Made by a program: the position numbers and the translations under genes. A stretch of DNA of 64,000 nucleotides from Vagococcus intermedius (GTDB taxonomy: Bacteria; Bacillota; Bacilli; Lactobacillales; Vagococcaceae). Every line of letters begins with the position of its first letter. Position 1 is the first letter of the stretch. This document shows positions 49,981 through 57,707 of the stretch, in pieces. The notes below the pieces were generated by a model. The model had not been told where the DNA came from. It saw nothing but the letters and a program-made list of their open reading frames with translations, and made no database searches. Where the stretch lies: NCBI RefSeq assembly GCF_029144185.1, contig NZ_CP110232.1:1508164-1572163 (forward strand). Direction: 5' to 3'.

Positions 49981-51426
49981 TTACTTCCGAAAATAAAACT
50001 GAGTAGTTGTTCCGTTAGAGTTTGAATTAATTTTAATTTTGCCTCTTAGTTTATCTTTCACATAGCTGATCACAATTTGCAAACCAAAACTATTTTTATT
50101 AACTTTTTTAGGGTTATAACCGCGACCATTGTCTTTTACAATAATCGAAATCGTATCGTCATCAATAGCTGAGACTACTATTTCAATTGAATTATTAGAA
50201 TCTTCTTTAGTAAAGCCGTGTTCAAAGCTATTTTGTAATAGCTCGTTAACAATTAAAGCTACGGTTACGGTTTTGTCTCCATTCAAATAAATCTTTTCAT
50301 CTATTTGTTTGTCTAAATTAATTTTTTTACTACTTAAAAAACTACGATGAGCATTCGTTATAATTAAATCCAGTACTGATGCTAAAGGAATATCATCCGT
50401 TAATTCCTTAGATAAAATCTCATGAGCAGTTGAAATAGCTAAAATACGCGCTTCGCTTTCACGTAAGGCTTTTTTTACTTCTTCATTCTCACTACGACGA
50501 CCTTGAATTCTTAGGAGTGACACAATGCTTTGCAGGTTGTTTTTCACACGATGATGAATTTCTCTAATAGCCACTGATTTTGTAATGATTTCCACTTCTT
50601 TGTTATACACTTCTGTCTTATCATGTAAAATCATCACTAAAGCATCTTCATCTTGTTCGAAGAAACGTTTCATATTGAAATGAGATTCTCCAAAAAAAAT
50701 CTCTTTCTCATCTACTTCATCCCAACGTTCCGCATGTTTTAAGTATTGTAATTGTTCAAATGTTGTCATATCAAGCGATAAATTATCATAATGTAGACCC
50801 TTAATTTTATCAAGGTAACCTAAATGGTAGTAATAAGACTCTGCCACTTCATTATTAATAACGAGATAACCCGCTTTATCAAAAATCAAGATCCCTTCGT
50901 CTAGCTTATTGACTAGTGTCCGATAAAAATGACTTTTTTTGGGCAAGTCACTACTTTGTGACGATATCTCTGGTAATTCACGCTCTTTAAACAAATTGAA
51001 CAAGAAATAACGCTCTTCTGCTACCTCATTTAGTGGGGATTCCACTATGACTACCGCAATATTTTCTCGATTATTTCTAATAGGAAAAACTTTTTGTCGA
51101 ATCATTTTGTTCTCTTGCGTCTTTGCTAAGAGACCTTCAGTTTTTAACGACGTTTCAAACGTTCGATAAACACTTGGTTCATTTAAACGTTTGGCAACTT
51201 TCCCTACTACTTGTTCACTATAAATCGAGGTACCACGCTTAGGTGGTCGGTGGTAAACAACAATTGCTTCGTCTGTCACATCAGACAGTATGTCAATAAA
51301 AACATCTTCATTTTCATACTGTTTACTCTCTTCAAGTTGATGGGCTGCTTTAATGATTTCAGCAATATTTTCAGCTGACAAATCAGAATACTTCTGACAT
51401 AGCTGACGAATATTTTTGTCAATCAT
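49981..51426 (-). CDS. eutW: Ethanolamine-sensing histidine kinase EutW
   Basis: This 481-residue kinase phosphorylates EutV when ethanolamine is present. A variable N-terminal sensor region lies at about 1-165, then a PAS-like region (about 165-275). The HisKA_2-type phosphoacceptor helix I-H-H-R-V-K-N-N-L-Q-S-I (histidine about residue 291) follows, then the HATPase domain with N-E-L-L-Q-N-S and D-N-G-R-G-Y. No membrane segment is visible, so it senses inside the cell. The ATG at 51426 is used; a TTG two codons upstream is also possible. It overlaps eutV by 8 bases. Confidence 0.93.
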   Translation of the reverse strand: MIDKNIRQLCQKYSDLSAENIAEIIKAAHQLEESKQYENEDVFIDILSDVTDEAIVVYHRPPKRGTSIYSEQVVGKVAKRLNEPSVYRTFETSLKTEGLLAKTQENKMIRQKVFPIRNNRENIAVVIVESPLNEVAEERYFLFNLFKERELPEISSQSSDLPKKSHFYRTLVNKLDEGILIFDKAGYLVINNEVAESYYYHLGYLDKIKGLHYDNLSLDMTTFEQLQYLKHAERWDEVDEKEIFFGESHFNMKRFFEQDEDALVMILHDKTEVYNKEVEIITKSVAIREIHHRVKNNLQSIVSLLRIQGRRSENEEVKKALRESEARILAISTAHEILSKELTDDIPLASVLDLIITNAHRSFLSSKKINLDKQIDEKIYLNGDKTVTVALIVNELLQNSFEHGFTKEDSNNSIEIVVSAIDDDTISIIVKDNGRGYNPKKVNKNSFGLQIVISYVKDKLRGKIKINSNSNGTTTQFYFRK

Positions 51427-51991
51427 GGGCAATCACAATCATCTCCGCTACTTCGATCATTGGGCAACGTTTATCCATACTTAGTTTACGAATCTGTTGA
51501 TACGCTGTTTCTTCATTGATTCCATTAGCTTTCATGATGATTCCCTTAGCTTTTTCAATGGTTTTACGATTTTCTAATTTTTCAGAAAGTTTCGTAACAT
51601 CATTTTGAAGTTTGTCAACTTCTTTTCCTTTAGCTACCCCCATCTCGACCATCGGGATAAATGATTTTTCATCCAATGGCTTGACTAGATAACCGACTGC
51701 ACCAAACTCTAAAGCTTTTTTACGATTTGTTTCATCACTAAATGCTGTTAACATCAGAATAGCTTTAGCCATTTTTTCAGACATGATCTTTTTACCAGCG
51801 CTTAGACCGTCTAAAATAGGCATTTGCACATCCATTATCACTAAATCTGGTTGATGTTTTTTACACAATTCAATAGCCTCAAAGCCGTCCGTTGCCTCAC
51901 CTACCACATTATACCCAGCAATCTCTAACATTTCTCTCAGGTCTACTCTCGTAAGAGGTTCATCATCGACAATGATAATATCTCCATTCAC
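51419..51991 (-). CDS. eutV: Response regulator EutV with ANTAR RNA-binding domain
   Basis: This 190-residue protein is a transcription antiterminator. The receiver domain has I-I-V-D-D-E-P, the phosphoacceptor Asp54 in V-I-M-D-V-Q-M-P, T/S in L-T-A-F-S-D, and the lysine in V-K-P-L. The C-terminal ANTAR domain (about 125-188) has the A-K-G-I-I-M signature. The GTG at 51991 is chosen because AGGAG lies 8 bases upstream, giving an N-terminus M-N-G-D-I-I-I-V-D-D. Phosphorylated EutV should bind the dual hairpins described at 49.9, 53.7 and 57.6 kb. Confidence 0.95.
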   Translation of the reverse strand: MNGDIIIVDDEPLTRVDLREMLEIAGYNVVGEATDGFEAIELCKKHQPDLVIMDVQMPILDGLSAGKKIMSEKMAKAILMLTAFSDETNRKKALEFGAVGYLVKPLDEKSFIPMVEMGVAKGKEVDKLQNDVTKLSEKLENRKTIEKAKGIIMKANGINEETAYQQIRKLSMDKRCPMIEVAEMIVIAHD

Positions 51992-52033
51992 GATTACCAC
52001 TCCTGCCTTTTTTTATTCACTTCAGCAAACTAT

Positions 52034-52378
52034 CTATGTTTTAGTGACAATAGTACTTGAAAAACCTAACAGTTCTTCTAAGCCTCTTGCGACTTCTGAC
52101 AAGGCTGATTCAACAGAGGATAGATCACCGGTCAATACGACAGAGCCGCTAAAACGGTCAACAAAACCAATTTCAACATCTCCAGCTTTTACCGCAATAT
52201 CAACAGCAATAATCGCTGCCTCACTTGGGGTAATGGTTAAAACGCCAATTGCACCCTGTTTAGTGTTTACTAAACCTAGCTTATCATAAATATCTGCTGT
52301 TGGGCTAGCAATTATATGCGCCATTGACACTTGTTTTCCTGGAACATATTCTTGAATCAATCGTTGTTTATCTTCCAA
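52034..52378 (-). CDS. eutS: Microcompartment shell protein EutS, copy 2
   Basis: This 114-residue bent-hexamer BMC protein is similar along its length to the copy at 55.2-55.5 kb (shared [19 protein letters not shown]-x-E-A-A-I, G-F-V/M-D-R-F-S-G). It lies between eutG and eutV. Having two EutS genes in one eut locus is unusual and points to a duplication followed by divergence. Confidence 0.9.
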   Translation of the reverse strand: MEDKQRLIQEYVPGKQVSMAHIIASPTADIYDKLGLVNTKQGAIGVLTITPSEAAIIAVDIAVKAGDVEIGFVDRFSGSVVLTGDLSSVESALSEVARGLEELLGFSSTIVTKT

Positions 52379-52422
52379 TAGCCTCTTCCTTTCATCTAGC
52401 GCCTTATTTTAATAACTTAAGA

Positions 52423-53535
52423 TTAAAATAACGGTGTTAATAAACGTTTTACATCCGCTGCAGTTGGTTGCACTGGATTAGTTGCCGTCGTTGGATCAAC
52501 TAACGCTTCTTGGCTAATTGTTTCCCCATGTTCAGCTAAATCATCTTTAGTAAAACCTGCTTCTGCAAAACTAGCTGGCATTTTTAATTTTTGACGCAGT
52601 GACATAATTTCATTAACTAACGTACGAACACCAACTTTGCCTTTTGAAGTTGAAAAACCTTGACGATTTGCAATTTTAGCATATCGTTCTAAAGCTACAT
52701 CACTTTCATTGGCATTGTATTGAACAACTGATGGTAATAAAATACCATTGATACGACCATGTGGCATATGTAGCTTGCCACCAACAGTGTGTGCAATACC
52801 ATGACACATACCTAATGAGGCTTGGTTAAATGCAATCCCAGCAATACATGATGCATAGTGTACTTGTTCACGTGCTTCTGAATCTTCTGAATTACTAAAT
52901 GAACGCTCTAGATAAGTAAAAATCAAATCAATTGCTTTTTCAGCTAAAGCATCTGAAAACACGTTTGCTGATGTTGAGACATACGCTTCTAAGGCATGTG
53001 TTAAAACATCCATACCCGTATCTGCCACAATATGAGGTGGCACACTTTTTACTAAACGTGCATCCAAAATCGCTTTATCTGGTTGTAATAATTCATTAAC
53101 CAGTGGGTATTTCAAATTGTTTTTAGGATTGGTAATTACAGAAAAGTTGGTTACCTCAGAACCTGTCCCACTTGTTGTTGGAACAACTACTAACGAAATG
53201 TCAGCTGCTAAACCAAGTTTAGTACCAAATAATTTCATTGCTTTAGCCGCATCAATCGCTGAACCGCCACCAAAGGCAATTAAAACGCTTGGGTTAAACT
53301 GTGATAAATCGGCTACACCACCCACAACATTATCGACTGTTGGATCTGGTACAACATCTGTATATACGTGATACTCATTTGTATCATTAATATTGTCTGT
53401 TACATAGTCTACTAATTTAGACTCAACCATAAACTTATCTGTTACGATACAGATACGTTCATTTGAATAATTTTTAATTTCATCTAATGAATTTTCGCCA
53501 ATAAAAATTTGCGTATCAAAATTCAATCTTTCCAT
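52423..53535 (-). CDS. eutG: Iron-containing alcohol dehydrogenase EutG
   Basis: This 370-residue iron-dependent alcohol dehydrogenase reduces acetaldehyde to ethanol and regenerates NAD+ for EutE. F-G-G-G-S-A-I-D-A-A-K (near 90) is the nucleotide-binding loop. H-A-L-E-A-Y-V-S and the H-G-I-A-H-T-V-G-G segment, with further downstream histidines, give metal ligands. It lies directly behind the EutX-like region and its own leader terminator. Confidence 0.94.
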   Translation of the reverse strand: MERLNFDTQIFIGENSLDEIKNYSNERICIVTDKFMVESKLVDYVTDNINDTNEYHVYTDVVPDPTVDNVVGGVADLSQFNPSVLIAFGGGSAIDAAKAMKLFGTKLGLAADISLVVVPTTSGTGSEVTNFSVITNPKNNLKYPLVNELLQPDKAILDARLVKSVPPHIVADTGMDVLTHALEAYVSTSANVFSDALAEKAIDLIFTYLERSFSNSEDSEAREQVHYASCIAGIAFNQASLGMCHGIAHTVGGKLHMPHGRINGILLPSVVQYNANESDVALERYAKIANRQGFSTSKGKVGVRTLVNEIMSLRQKLKMPASFAEAGFTKDDLAEHGETISQEALVDPTTATNPVQPTAADVKRLLTPLF

Positions 53536-53560
53536 TCTTTCGACACCTCCATAAAAATAT

Positions 53561-53620
53561 AAAAAGCTATCTAAAAAGGCCTACTGCTTGAATAGACTTA
53601 ATTAGATAGCGTCATTGCCA
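53561..53620 (-). terminator. Leader terminator before eutG with an overlapping hexaloop hairpin
   Basis: GCTATCTA (53610-53603) pairs with TAGATAGC (53573-53566) followed by five T on the minus strand. A hairpin TGGC-AATGAC-GCTA (53620-53607), with a six-base loop having A1 and G4, overlaps the 5' arm. This fits an EutV site, but I could not see a partner hairpin within the usual distance, so this is half of the motif. Confidence 0.6.
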
Positions 53621-53670
53621 ACTAAGGTTATAACATATTCTAAAGTAAAAACAACAAAAAAGACAGTGGT

Positions 53671-53709
53671 CAGTACGCCTTTGTACTGTAACTCACTACT
53701 TAGTAAGTT
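53671..53709 (-). promoter_or_regulatory. ANTAR-type dual hairpin in the EutX-like RNA
   Basis: Hairpin 1 is AACTTAC-TAAGTA-GTGAGTT (53709-53690) and hairpin 2 is CAGTAC-AAAGGC-GTACTG (53688-53671). Hairpin 2 has the A1/G4 loop and the same loop sequence as hairpin 2 before eutA. Hairpin 1 has G4 but T at position 1. A run of six T (53661-53656) follows, so the second hairpin can also serve in a terminator. Confidence 0.8.
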
Positions 53710-53918
53710 GTTTTACCCAATGTCTTATATCATAGCTATGAAGTTCTCCCCTAAAAAATAAACTTCTTAGGTGATACCCAGTTTGTTCATCCAAACCAGG
53801 ATTGTCAATAGGTACGCTATAAAAACAAAGGGTACAACACAAAGAGCCGTAAGCTTTAAAAAGCGTTACTGGTTCTTTTATCCCACTGTTTTACCACGAA
53901 ACAGTTGGTACCGTAAGA

Positions 53919-54003
53919 GTTACATGTAGAAAGACCTGACTTAAAGCCGAAGCTTATCACAGTGGCGGGACCGTGTTGGAATTTCACCAAACTTCCATCT
54001 AAC
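53919..54003 (-). promoter_or_regulatory. Compact cobalamin riboswitch aptamer in the EutX-like RNA
   Basis: On the minus strand the segment contains GTTTGGTGAAATTCC, GGTCCCGCCACTGTGATAAG and TTAAGTCAGG in the order of a cobalamin aptamer. It lacks the large peripheral arms, like the short (class II-type) aptamers known from eut loci. A P1 helix with 7 of 8 pairs joins GTTAGATG (54003-53996) to CATGTAAC (53926-53919). It is smaller than the two aptamers of the cobalamin operon (85 against about 150 bases). Confidence 0.88.
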
Positions 54004-54038
54004 AAATAACTAAATTTTAGACAATATTTATCATAATC

Positions 54039-54067
54039 AATATATCACAATCAAATAGAAAATACAA
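54039..54067 (-). promoter_or_regulatory. Promoter of the EutX-like RNA
   Basis: The minus strand reads TTGTAT (54067-54062), 17 bases, then TATATT (54044-54039), about 35 bases before the aptamer. A GCGCTTTCTT stretch just upstream (54076-54085) resembles half of a CcpA cre site. Confidence 0.65.
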
Positions 54068-54092
54068 CTATTTATGCGCTTTCTTTTTCCTC

Positions 54093-54125
54093 AAAAATAA
54101 CAAAAAGCTCGTTTTAGTTATTTTT
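54093..54125 (-). terminator. Weak terminator after the adenosyltransferase gene
   Basis: AAAAATAAC pairs with GTTATTTTT around a 15-base loop at the stop codon. It is AT-only in the stem, so it may be leaky. It separates eutS1-eutP-adenosyltransferase from the EutX-like RNA. Confidence 0.65.
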
Positions 54126-54681
54126 AATTATAAAAGACTTGGCTGTTACGACGATAACTAACATCTGAGCGTCCTTCGCGGAAATTGATTAAACGTGCTG
54201 CCGCAAAGAAATAATCGGATAAACGATTCAAAAATTTCAAGACTTCCTCATTGATTTCTTCTTCCATAGCAGTTGCAACTACCAGTCTTTCAGCACGACG
54301 AGCAATCGTTCTTGCCATGTGCAACTGAGCCGCAATCGGATCACCACCTGGTAAGATAAACTCTTTTAACAAGGGGGGTGACGCTAAATATTTGTCGACA
54401 CACTCTTCTAACCAAGTGGTTGATGCCGCGTCTGTTCGATACCCTTTTGAACTATTCGGTGTCGCCATATCAGTCCCACAATCAAATAATATTTGTTGGA
54501 TCTCCACCAAGTCTTTTTTCATATCAGGGCTACTTTTCATTTGGCTAATGATAACTCCAACATATGAATTTAATTCATCAATTGTGCCATAAGCGACAAC
54601 GCGATCTGAACATTTCATAACTTTTTCGCCACCAATAATACTTGTTTGTCCTTTATCTCCTGTTTTTGTATAAATTTTCAC
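54124..54681 (-). CDS. Cob(I)alamin adenosyltransferase, PduO type
   Basis: This 185-residue enzyme transfers adenosyl from ATP to cob(I)alamin to make the EutBC cofactor. I-Y-T-K-T-G-D-K-G-Q-T-S (residues 3-14) is the ATP-binding start, V-A-Y-G-T-I-D-E-L-N-S-Y-V-G follows, and R-T-I-A-R-R-A-E-R with N-R-L-S-D-Y-F-F-A-A-A-R close the site. It lies 2 bases behind eutP. In this operon it takes the position usually called eutT, though its fold is the PduO type. Confidence 0.95.
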   Translation of the reverse strand: MKIYTKTGDKGQTSIIGGEKVMKCSDRVVAYGTIDELNSYVGVIISQMKSSPDMKKDLVEIQQILFDCGTDMATPNSSKGYRTDAASTTWLEECVDKYLASPPLLKEFILPGGDPIAAQLHMARTIARRAERLVVATAMEEEINEEVLKFLNRLSDYFFAAARLINFREGRSDVSYRRNSQVFYN

Positions 54682-54683
54682 AT

Positions 54684-55121
54684 CTATTCCTCCTCTGTTA
54701 AATAATCTAAAACCGCTTCTATTCCGTCATTAGCAACAGATGACACTCTAAATACTTTTGTCGCACCTGCCGCTAACAAGGTATGTTCAGCTTTTTCAAT
54801 CTCTTCTTCTGACTCAGCTAAATCAATTTTAGTTACAATTCCAATCGTCGGTTTCGGAAACATTGTACTGAATCCAGGTGGGAAGGTGTCAAAAGATTCT
54901 CCTACACTTTGTAGCAACCCAATCACATCTGCTTCTGTAGCTGTTACCTGTAAAGCACTGTAGTATTGTCTACGCTGGGTGAATTCACCTGGTGTGTCAA
55001 TAATATTATCACCAAATTGAATCGCCTGTGTTTTGTGGTAAGAAATATCATTACCTTGTAGCCGCTGGGTTAAAGTTGTTTTCCCTGTCCCTACTGCTCC
55101 TACTAGCATTATCTTCTTCAT
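54684..55121 (-). CDS. eutP: EutP, small GTPase-like protein
   Basis: This 145-residue P-loop protein has G-A-V-G-T-G-K-T-T (residues 8-16), D-T-P-G-E-F near 44 and T-K-I-D near 108, the GTPase G1, G3 and G4 motifs. EutP from Salmonella has been reported to have acetate kinase activity that could regenerate ATP in the compartment. The role here is inferred from that. It is between eutS1 and the adenosyltransferase gene. Confidence 0.93.
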   Translation of the reverse strand: MKKIMLVGAVGTGKTTLTQRLQGNDISYHKTQAIQFGDNIIDTPGEFTQRRQYYSALQVTATEADVIGLLQSVGESFDTFPPGFSTMFPKPTIGIVTKIDLAESEEEIEKAEHTLLAAGATKVFRVSSVANDGIEAVLDYLTEEE

Positions 55122-55161
55122 AAGGCTTCTCCATTCTAATTACTGTTTACTAACACTACTG

Positions 55162-55509
55162 TTAAGATCGTGTAATCTTAGCTCCTGAAATTTTTAACAT
55201 ACGACCCAAGGTATCATTAACAGCCTCTAAAGCTGCTTCAACTGCTGTCACATCACCGGTCACAATCAACGCCCCACTAAAGCGATCCATAAATCCTACA
55301 GATACGTCCGCTGCCTTAGTCGCCACATCAGAAGCTACGATTGCCGCTTCAGCGGGTGTAATCGTTAAGATACCAATGGATTGATTCTTATGAGCTTGCA
55401 AGCCGACTTTATCATAAACTTTCTCATCCGGACTGGCAATAATATGAGCTATTGTTATTTGTCTACCCGGTACTGATTCTTGAATAACACGTTGTTTTGT
55501 TTCCATCAT
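55162..55509 (-). CDS. eutS: Microcompartment shell protein EutS, copy 1
   Basis: This 115-residue BMC protein ([22 protein letters not shown] then [12 protein letters not shown] and F-M-D-R-F-S-G-A-L) forms bent hexamers at shell edges. It is the paralogue of the gene at 52.0-52.4 kb. Start is supported by AAAGGAG before tandem ATG codons. It is the first usual eut gene after the OYE and methyltransferase genes. Confidence 0.94.
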   Translation of the reverse strand: MMETKQRVIQESVPGRQITIAHIIASPDEKVYDKVGLQAHKNQSIGILTITPAEAAIVASDVATKAADVSVGFMDRFSGALIVTGDVTAVEAALEAVNDTLGRMLKISGAKITRS

Positions 55510-55542
55510 TATTACTCTCCTTTAATCTCACATATAATTTTA

Positions 55543-56367
55543 TTACGTTAATTTTAAATAAAGTTGTTTCATTAAGTCCGGCGTTGTTCCACAACAACCA
55601 CCTAAACCCTCGACCCCTAATTGATGCAAAGCCAGACCATATTTTAAGTAGTCATCATCCTGACAAGGATAATGAGCTTTTTTATCAGGAACTCCTTTGT
55701 TAGCTTGGATGATTAACGGCAATTCCGTAATTAAGCGTAGTTTAGACACCAATGAAACTAAATCAGCTGACATCTCAGCACAATTAATACCTAGCGCCTG
55801 CACTCTGTGACCTTCAGCTAATTTGATAAAATCAACCAGGTTATCACCACCATAGGTTGCTCCCTCTTCTGTAAGCGGACAACTAATAAAGACAGGACAG
55901 TGACAAACTGAGCGAATCGCTTTTATCGCAAGTTCAAGTTCTGCCAAACTCGAAAAAGTTTCTAAGATGATTGCTGAAACGTGGTAACGGCAAGCCAATT
56001 CTCCTTGTAAACGATAACGTGCTGTCAACCACTCTTCGTTGTCACGAGTCAATTCTCTAAAATCACCTGGACCAACACTAAGCTGAACAAATTCAGAATT
56101 TTGTTCCTTAGCTAAAGATACCGCATTCTTGACAATCTGTCTAACCTCATCCTCACTCTTACATGCAGTGACACGAAATGTATTGGTTGTTAACATCGTA
56201 GCGCCTGCTTCAACATAAGAATGATGAACTTTTCTTACCAAATCTTTTGCAGTCAAACACGCTTGATCTAGAGGATAGTCTTGAAACCCATATTTTTGTA
56301 ACTCTGTTCCAATTCCACCATCAAAAAAGACTTGTTTATCGTATAATTTAGCCATCAATCCCATCAT
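55543..56367 (-). CDS. Homocysteine S-methyltransferase family protein
   Basis: This 274-residue barrel enzyme of the MmuM/BHMT type moves a methyl group to homocysteine, often from S-methylmethionine, using zinc rather than cobalamin. F-D-G-G-I-G-T-E-L-Q near the N-terminus, T-T-N-T-F, G-I-N-C near 200 and G-G-C-C-G-T-T-P near the C-terminus hold the zinc cysteines and motif residues. It is not part of known eut gene sets but is read in the same direction, 30 bases behind the OYE gene and 33 before eutS1. No metE or other sulfur genes are near. Several ATG codons lie at its start. Confidence 0.85.
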   Translation of the reverse strand: MMGLMAKLYDKQVFFDGGIGTELQKYGFQDYPLDQACLTAKDLVRKVHHSYVEAGATMLTTNTFRVTACKSEDEVRQIVKNAVSLAKEQNSEFVQLSVGPGDFRELTRDNEEWLTARYRLQGELACRYHVSAIILETFSSLAELELAIKAIRSVCHCPVFISCPLTEEGATYGGDNLVDFIKLAEGHRVQALGINCAEMSADLVSLVSKLRLITELPLIIQANKGVPDKKAHYPCQDDDYLKYGLALHQLGVEGLGGCCGTTPDLMKQLYLKLT

Positions 56368-56396
56368 ACTTATCCTACTTTCTTATAAAGTAACTA

Positions 56397-57512
56397 CTAT
56401 CTATATAAATACCAATCGGCAGACTCTTTGACACTCTGCCATAAATTCCAAGGGATTTTTAATCGTCGACGCATCACCGGCTCCATTTCAACATTATCTA
56501 AACTAATTTTTTCCCCATTTAACACCTTTTCCGCCCAATTAGGAATAAAAATATAAGGACGACATGCTGAAGCCAACTGACACTCATTCAAGACTTTTTC
56601 TACAGATGGCGCTGTCAACAGGTTACCGCAACCTATTAAAGGGACAGAGGGTGACATCTTATTTAACATTTTGGCTAAAGGTAGTGTCACACCATCTATT
56701 TCAACTTCTTTTAGCATATCACTCGTAGCTAAATGAATATAATCAATTGGACAATTATTTAGCAACTGAATAATTAAAAGTGTATCTCGCAAACTTTCTT
56801 CTCTCTGACTGCCACTTGCTCCACTATCCTCAACTGATAAACGCACGCCTAAAGAAAATGCCCCTGATGTTTCTGCCTCAATTATTTTTTGTAACCGGCC
56901 AATCAATTCACCTAAAAATCGAAAACGGTTTGTTAAAGAGCCACCCCATTTATCTTGACGCAAGTTCCAACCTGACATTAAAAACTGATAGGGTAAATAG
57001 TTGTTAGATGCATGAATTTCTACTCCGTCAAACCCAGAAGCAATCGCGCGGCGCAGTGCCTCTTCATACTCTACAAAGATCATCTCAATCTTATCATCCG
57101 TTAATTCTTGATACTCATGATCCGAAACTGCTAATAAACGCTCCGAGTCTTGACTTACACAATAAGAAACCTTTTGATTGCGACGATAAGCGCACATCGC
57201 ACCGCCATGATAAATTTGAATAATCGCTCGTGTTTGGCCTTTTTGGATAACCCTCGCTAGCTTAGTCAATTCTTTTACACACGTTTTGTGACTAATACTC
57301 AACCCATTGTCATACGCTTTTCCTTTAATTGAGACATAAGCCGAGGCAACGACTATCGCACCAACATCCCCAGTCCTTGCCGAATAAAAATCACACTCTT
57401 CTTCTGTGACTTGTCCACTTACCGAACTTGACAAGGTTGAAATCGGAGCAAAAAACAAACGGTTTTTCAAAGTTAAACCTGACGGCAACGTATAAGCTTC
57501 TTGAACTTTCAT
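56397..57512 (-). CDS. Old yellow enzyme-family NADH:flavin oxidoreductase
   Basis: This 371-residue FMN barrel enzyme has L-K-N-R-L-F-F-A-P-I-S-T, the catalytic-site segment F-D-G-V-E-I-H-A-S-N-N-Y-L-P-Y-Q-F-L and then D-K-W-G-G-S-L-T-N-R-F-R-F, all OYE marks. It lacks the iron-sulfur and C-terminal domains of 2,4-dienoyl-CoA reductase or trimethylamine dehydrogenase. Family enzymes reduce activated double bonds. As first gene of the eut transcript, it could deal with enals such as crotonaldehyde from acetaldehyde; this is speculation. Start is supported by GGGGAG. Confidence 0.88.
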   Translation of the reverse strand: MKVQEAYTLPSGLTLKNRLFFAPISTLSSSVSGQVTEEECDFYSARTGDVGAIVVASAYVSIKGKAYDNGLSISHKTCVKELTKLARVIQKGQTRAIIQIYHGGAMCAYRRNQKVSYCVSQDSERLLAVSDHEYQELTDDKIEMIFVEYEEALRRAIASGFDGVEIHASNNYLPYQFLMSGWNLRQDKWGGSLTNRFRFLGELIGRLQKIIEAETSGAFSLGVRLSVEDSGASGSQREESLRDTLLIIQLLNNCPIDYIHLATSDMLKEVEIDGVTLPLAKMLNKMSPSVPLIGCGNLLTAPSVEKVLNECQLASACRPYIFIPNWAEKVLNGEKISLDNVEMEPVMRRRLKIPWNLWQSVKESADWYLYR

Positions 57513-57544
57513 AAATTTCTCCCCATTTCTCTAAACTTCCCAAA

Positions 57545-57622
57545 ATAAAAACGACACAAAAAAAGAAACATCCCCCTTTTTTGCATCGTTGCATCTATCT
57601 CACCAGTACCTCTTTGTCTGGT
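57545..57622 (-). promoter_or_regulatory. EutV (ANTAR) dual hairpin and leader terminator at the head of the eut operon
   Basis: On the minus strand, hairpin 1 is ACCAGAC-AAAGAG-GT(A)CTGGT with one bulged base (57622-57602). Hairpin 2 is TGC-AACGAT-GCA (57593-57582). Both have six-base loops with A1 and G4. Hairpin 2 overlaps the 5' arm of a terminator, ACGATGCAAAAAA with TTTTTTGTGTCGT and a T-rich tail (57589-57545). EutV should therefore gate the transcript that starts with the OYE gene. Confidence 0.82.
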
Positions 57623-57646
57623 TTATCGTTCTATATTATCATCTAA

Positions 57647-57675
57647 ATAATACCAAAATTCAGCTTTTTAGTCAA
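57647..57675 (-). promoter_or_regulatory. Main promoter of the eut operon
   Basis: The minus strand reads TTGACT (57675-57670), 17 bases, then TATTAT (57652-57647). It lies between tsaD and the EutV leader hairpins, so it starts the transcript at the OYE gene. Confidence 0.85.
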
Positions 57676-57707
57676 AAGAACTTATGATGTCATTATTTTT
57701 TATTTAT

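Larger units (their letters stand above)
53650..54032 (-). ncRNA. eutX: EutX-like regulatory RNA: cobalamin riboswitch plus EutV-binding hairpins
   Basis: The minus strand between the adenosyltransferase gene and eutG holds a promoter, a compact cobalamin aptamer, a first terminator, an ANTAR-type dual hairpin and a second terminator, with no coding frame. In E. faecalis the same place encodes EutX, and in Listeria Rli55, an RNA that sequesters EutV unless cobalamin causes early termination. Position, order of elements and sequence all match that model. The first terminator (53912-53821) pairs GGTACCAAC with GTTGTACC and is followed by a T-rich run; its long-range stem is less certain than the rest. 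Confidence 0.85.

Noticed and set aside
52409-52436. AT-rich 10-bp hairpin at the end of eutG, considered as an EutV site before eutS2
   Set aside because: The loop is eight bases, there is no paired hairpin and no T run, so it does not fit the ANTAR pattern.
57633-57652. Inverted repeat TATTAT...ATAATA in the eut leader, considered as a hairpin with a G4 loop
   Set aside because: It includes the -10 box, so the 5' arm would not be transcribed.
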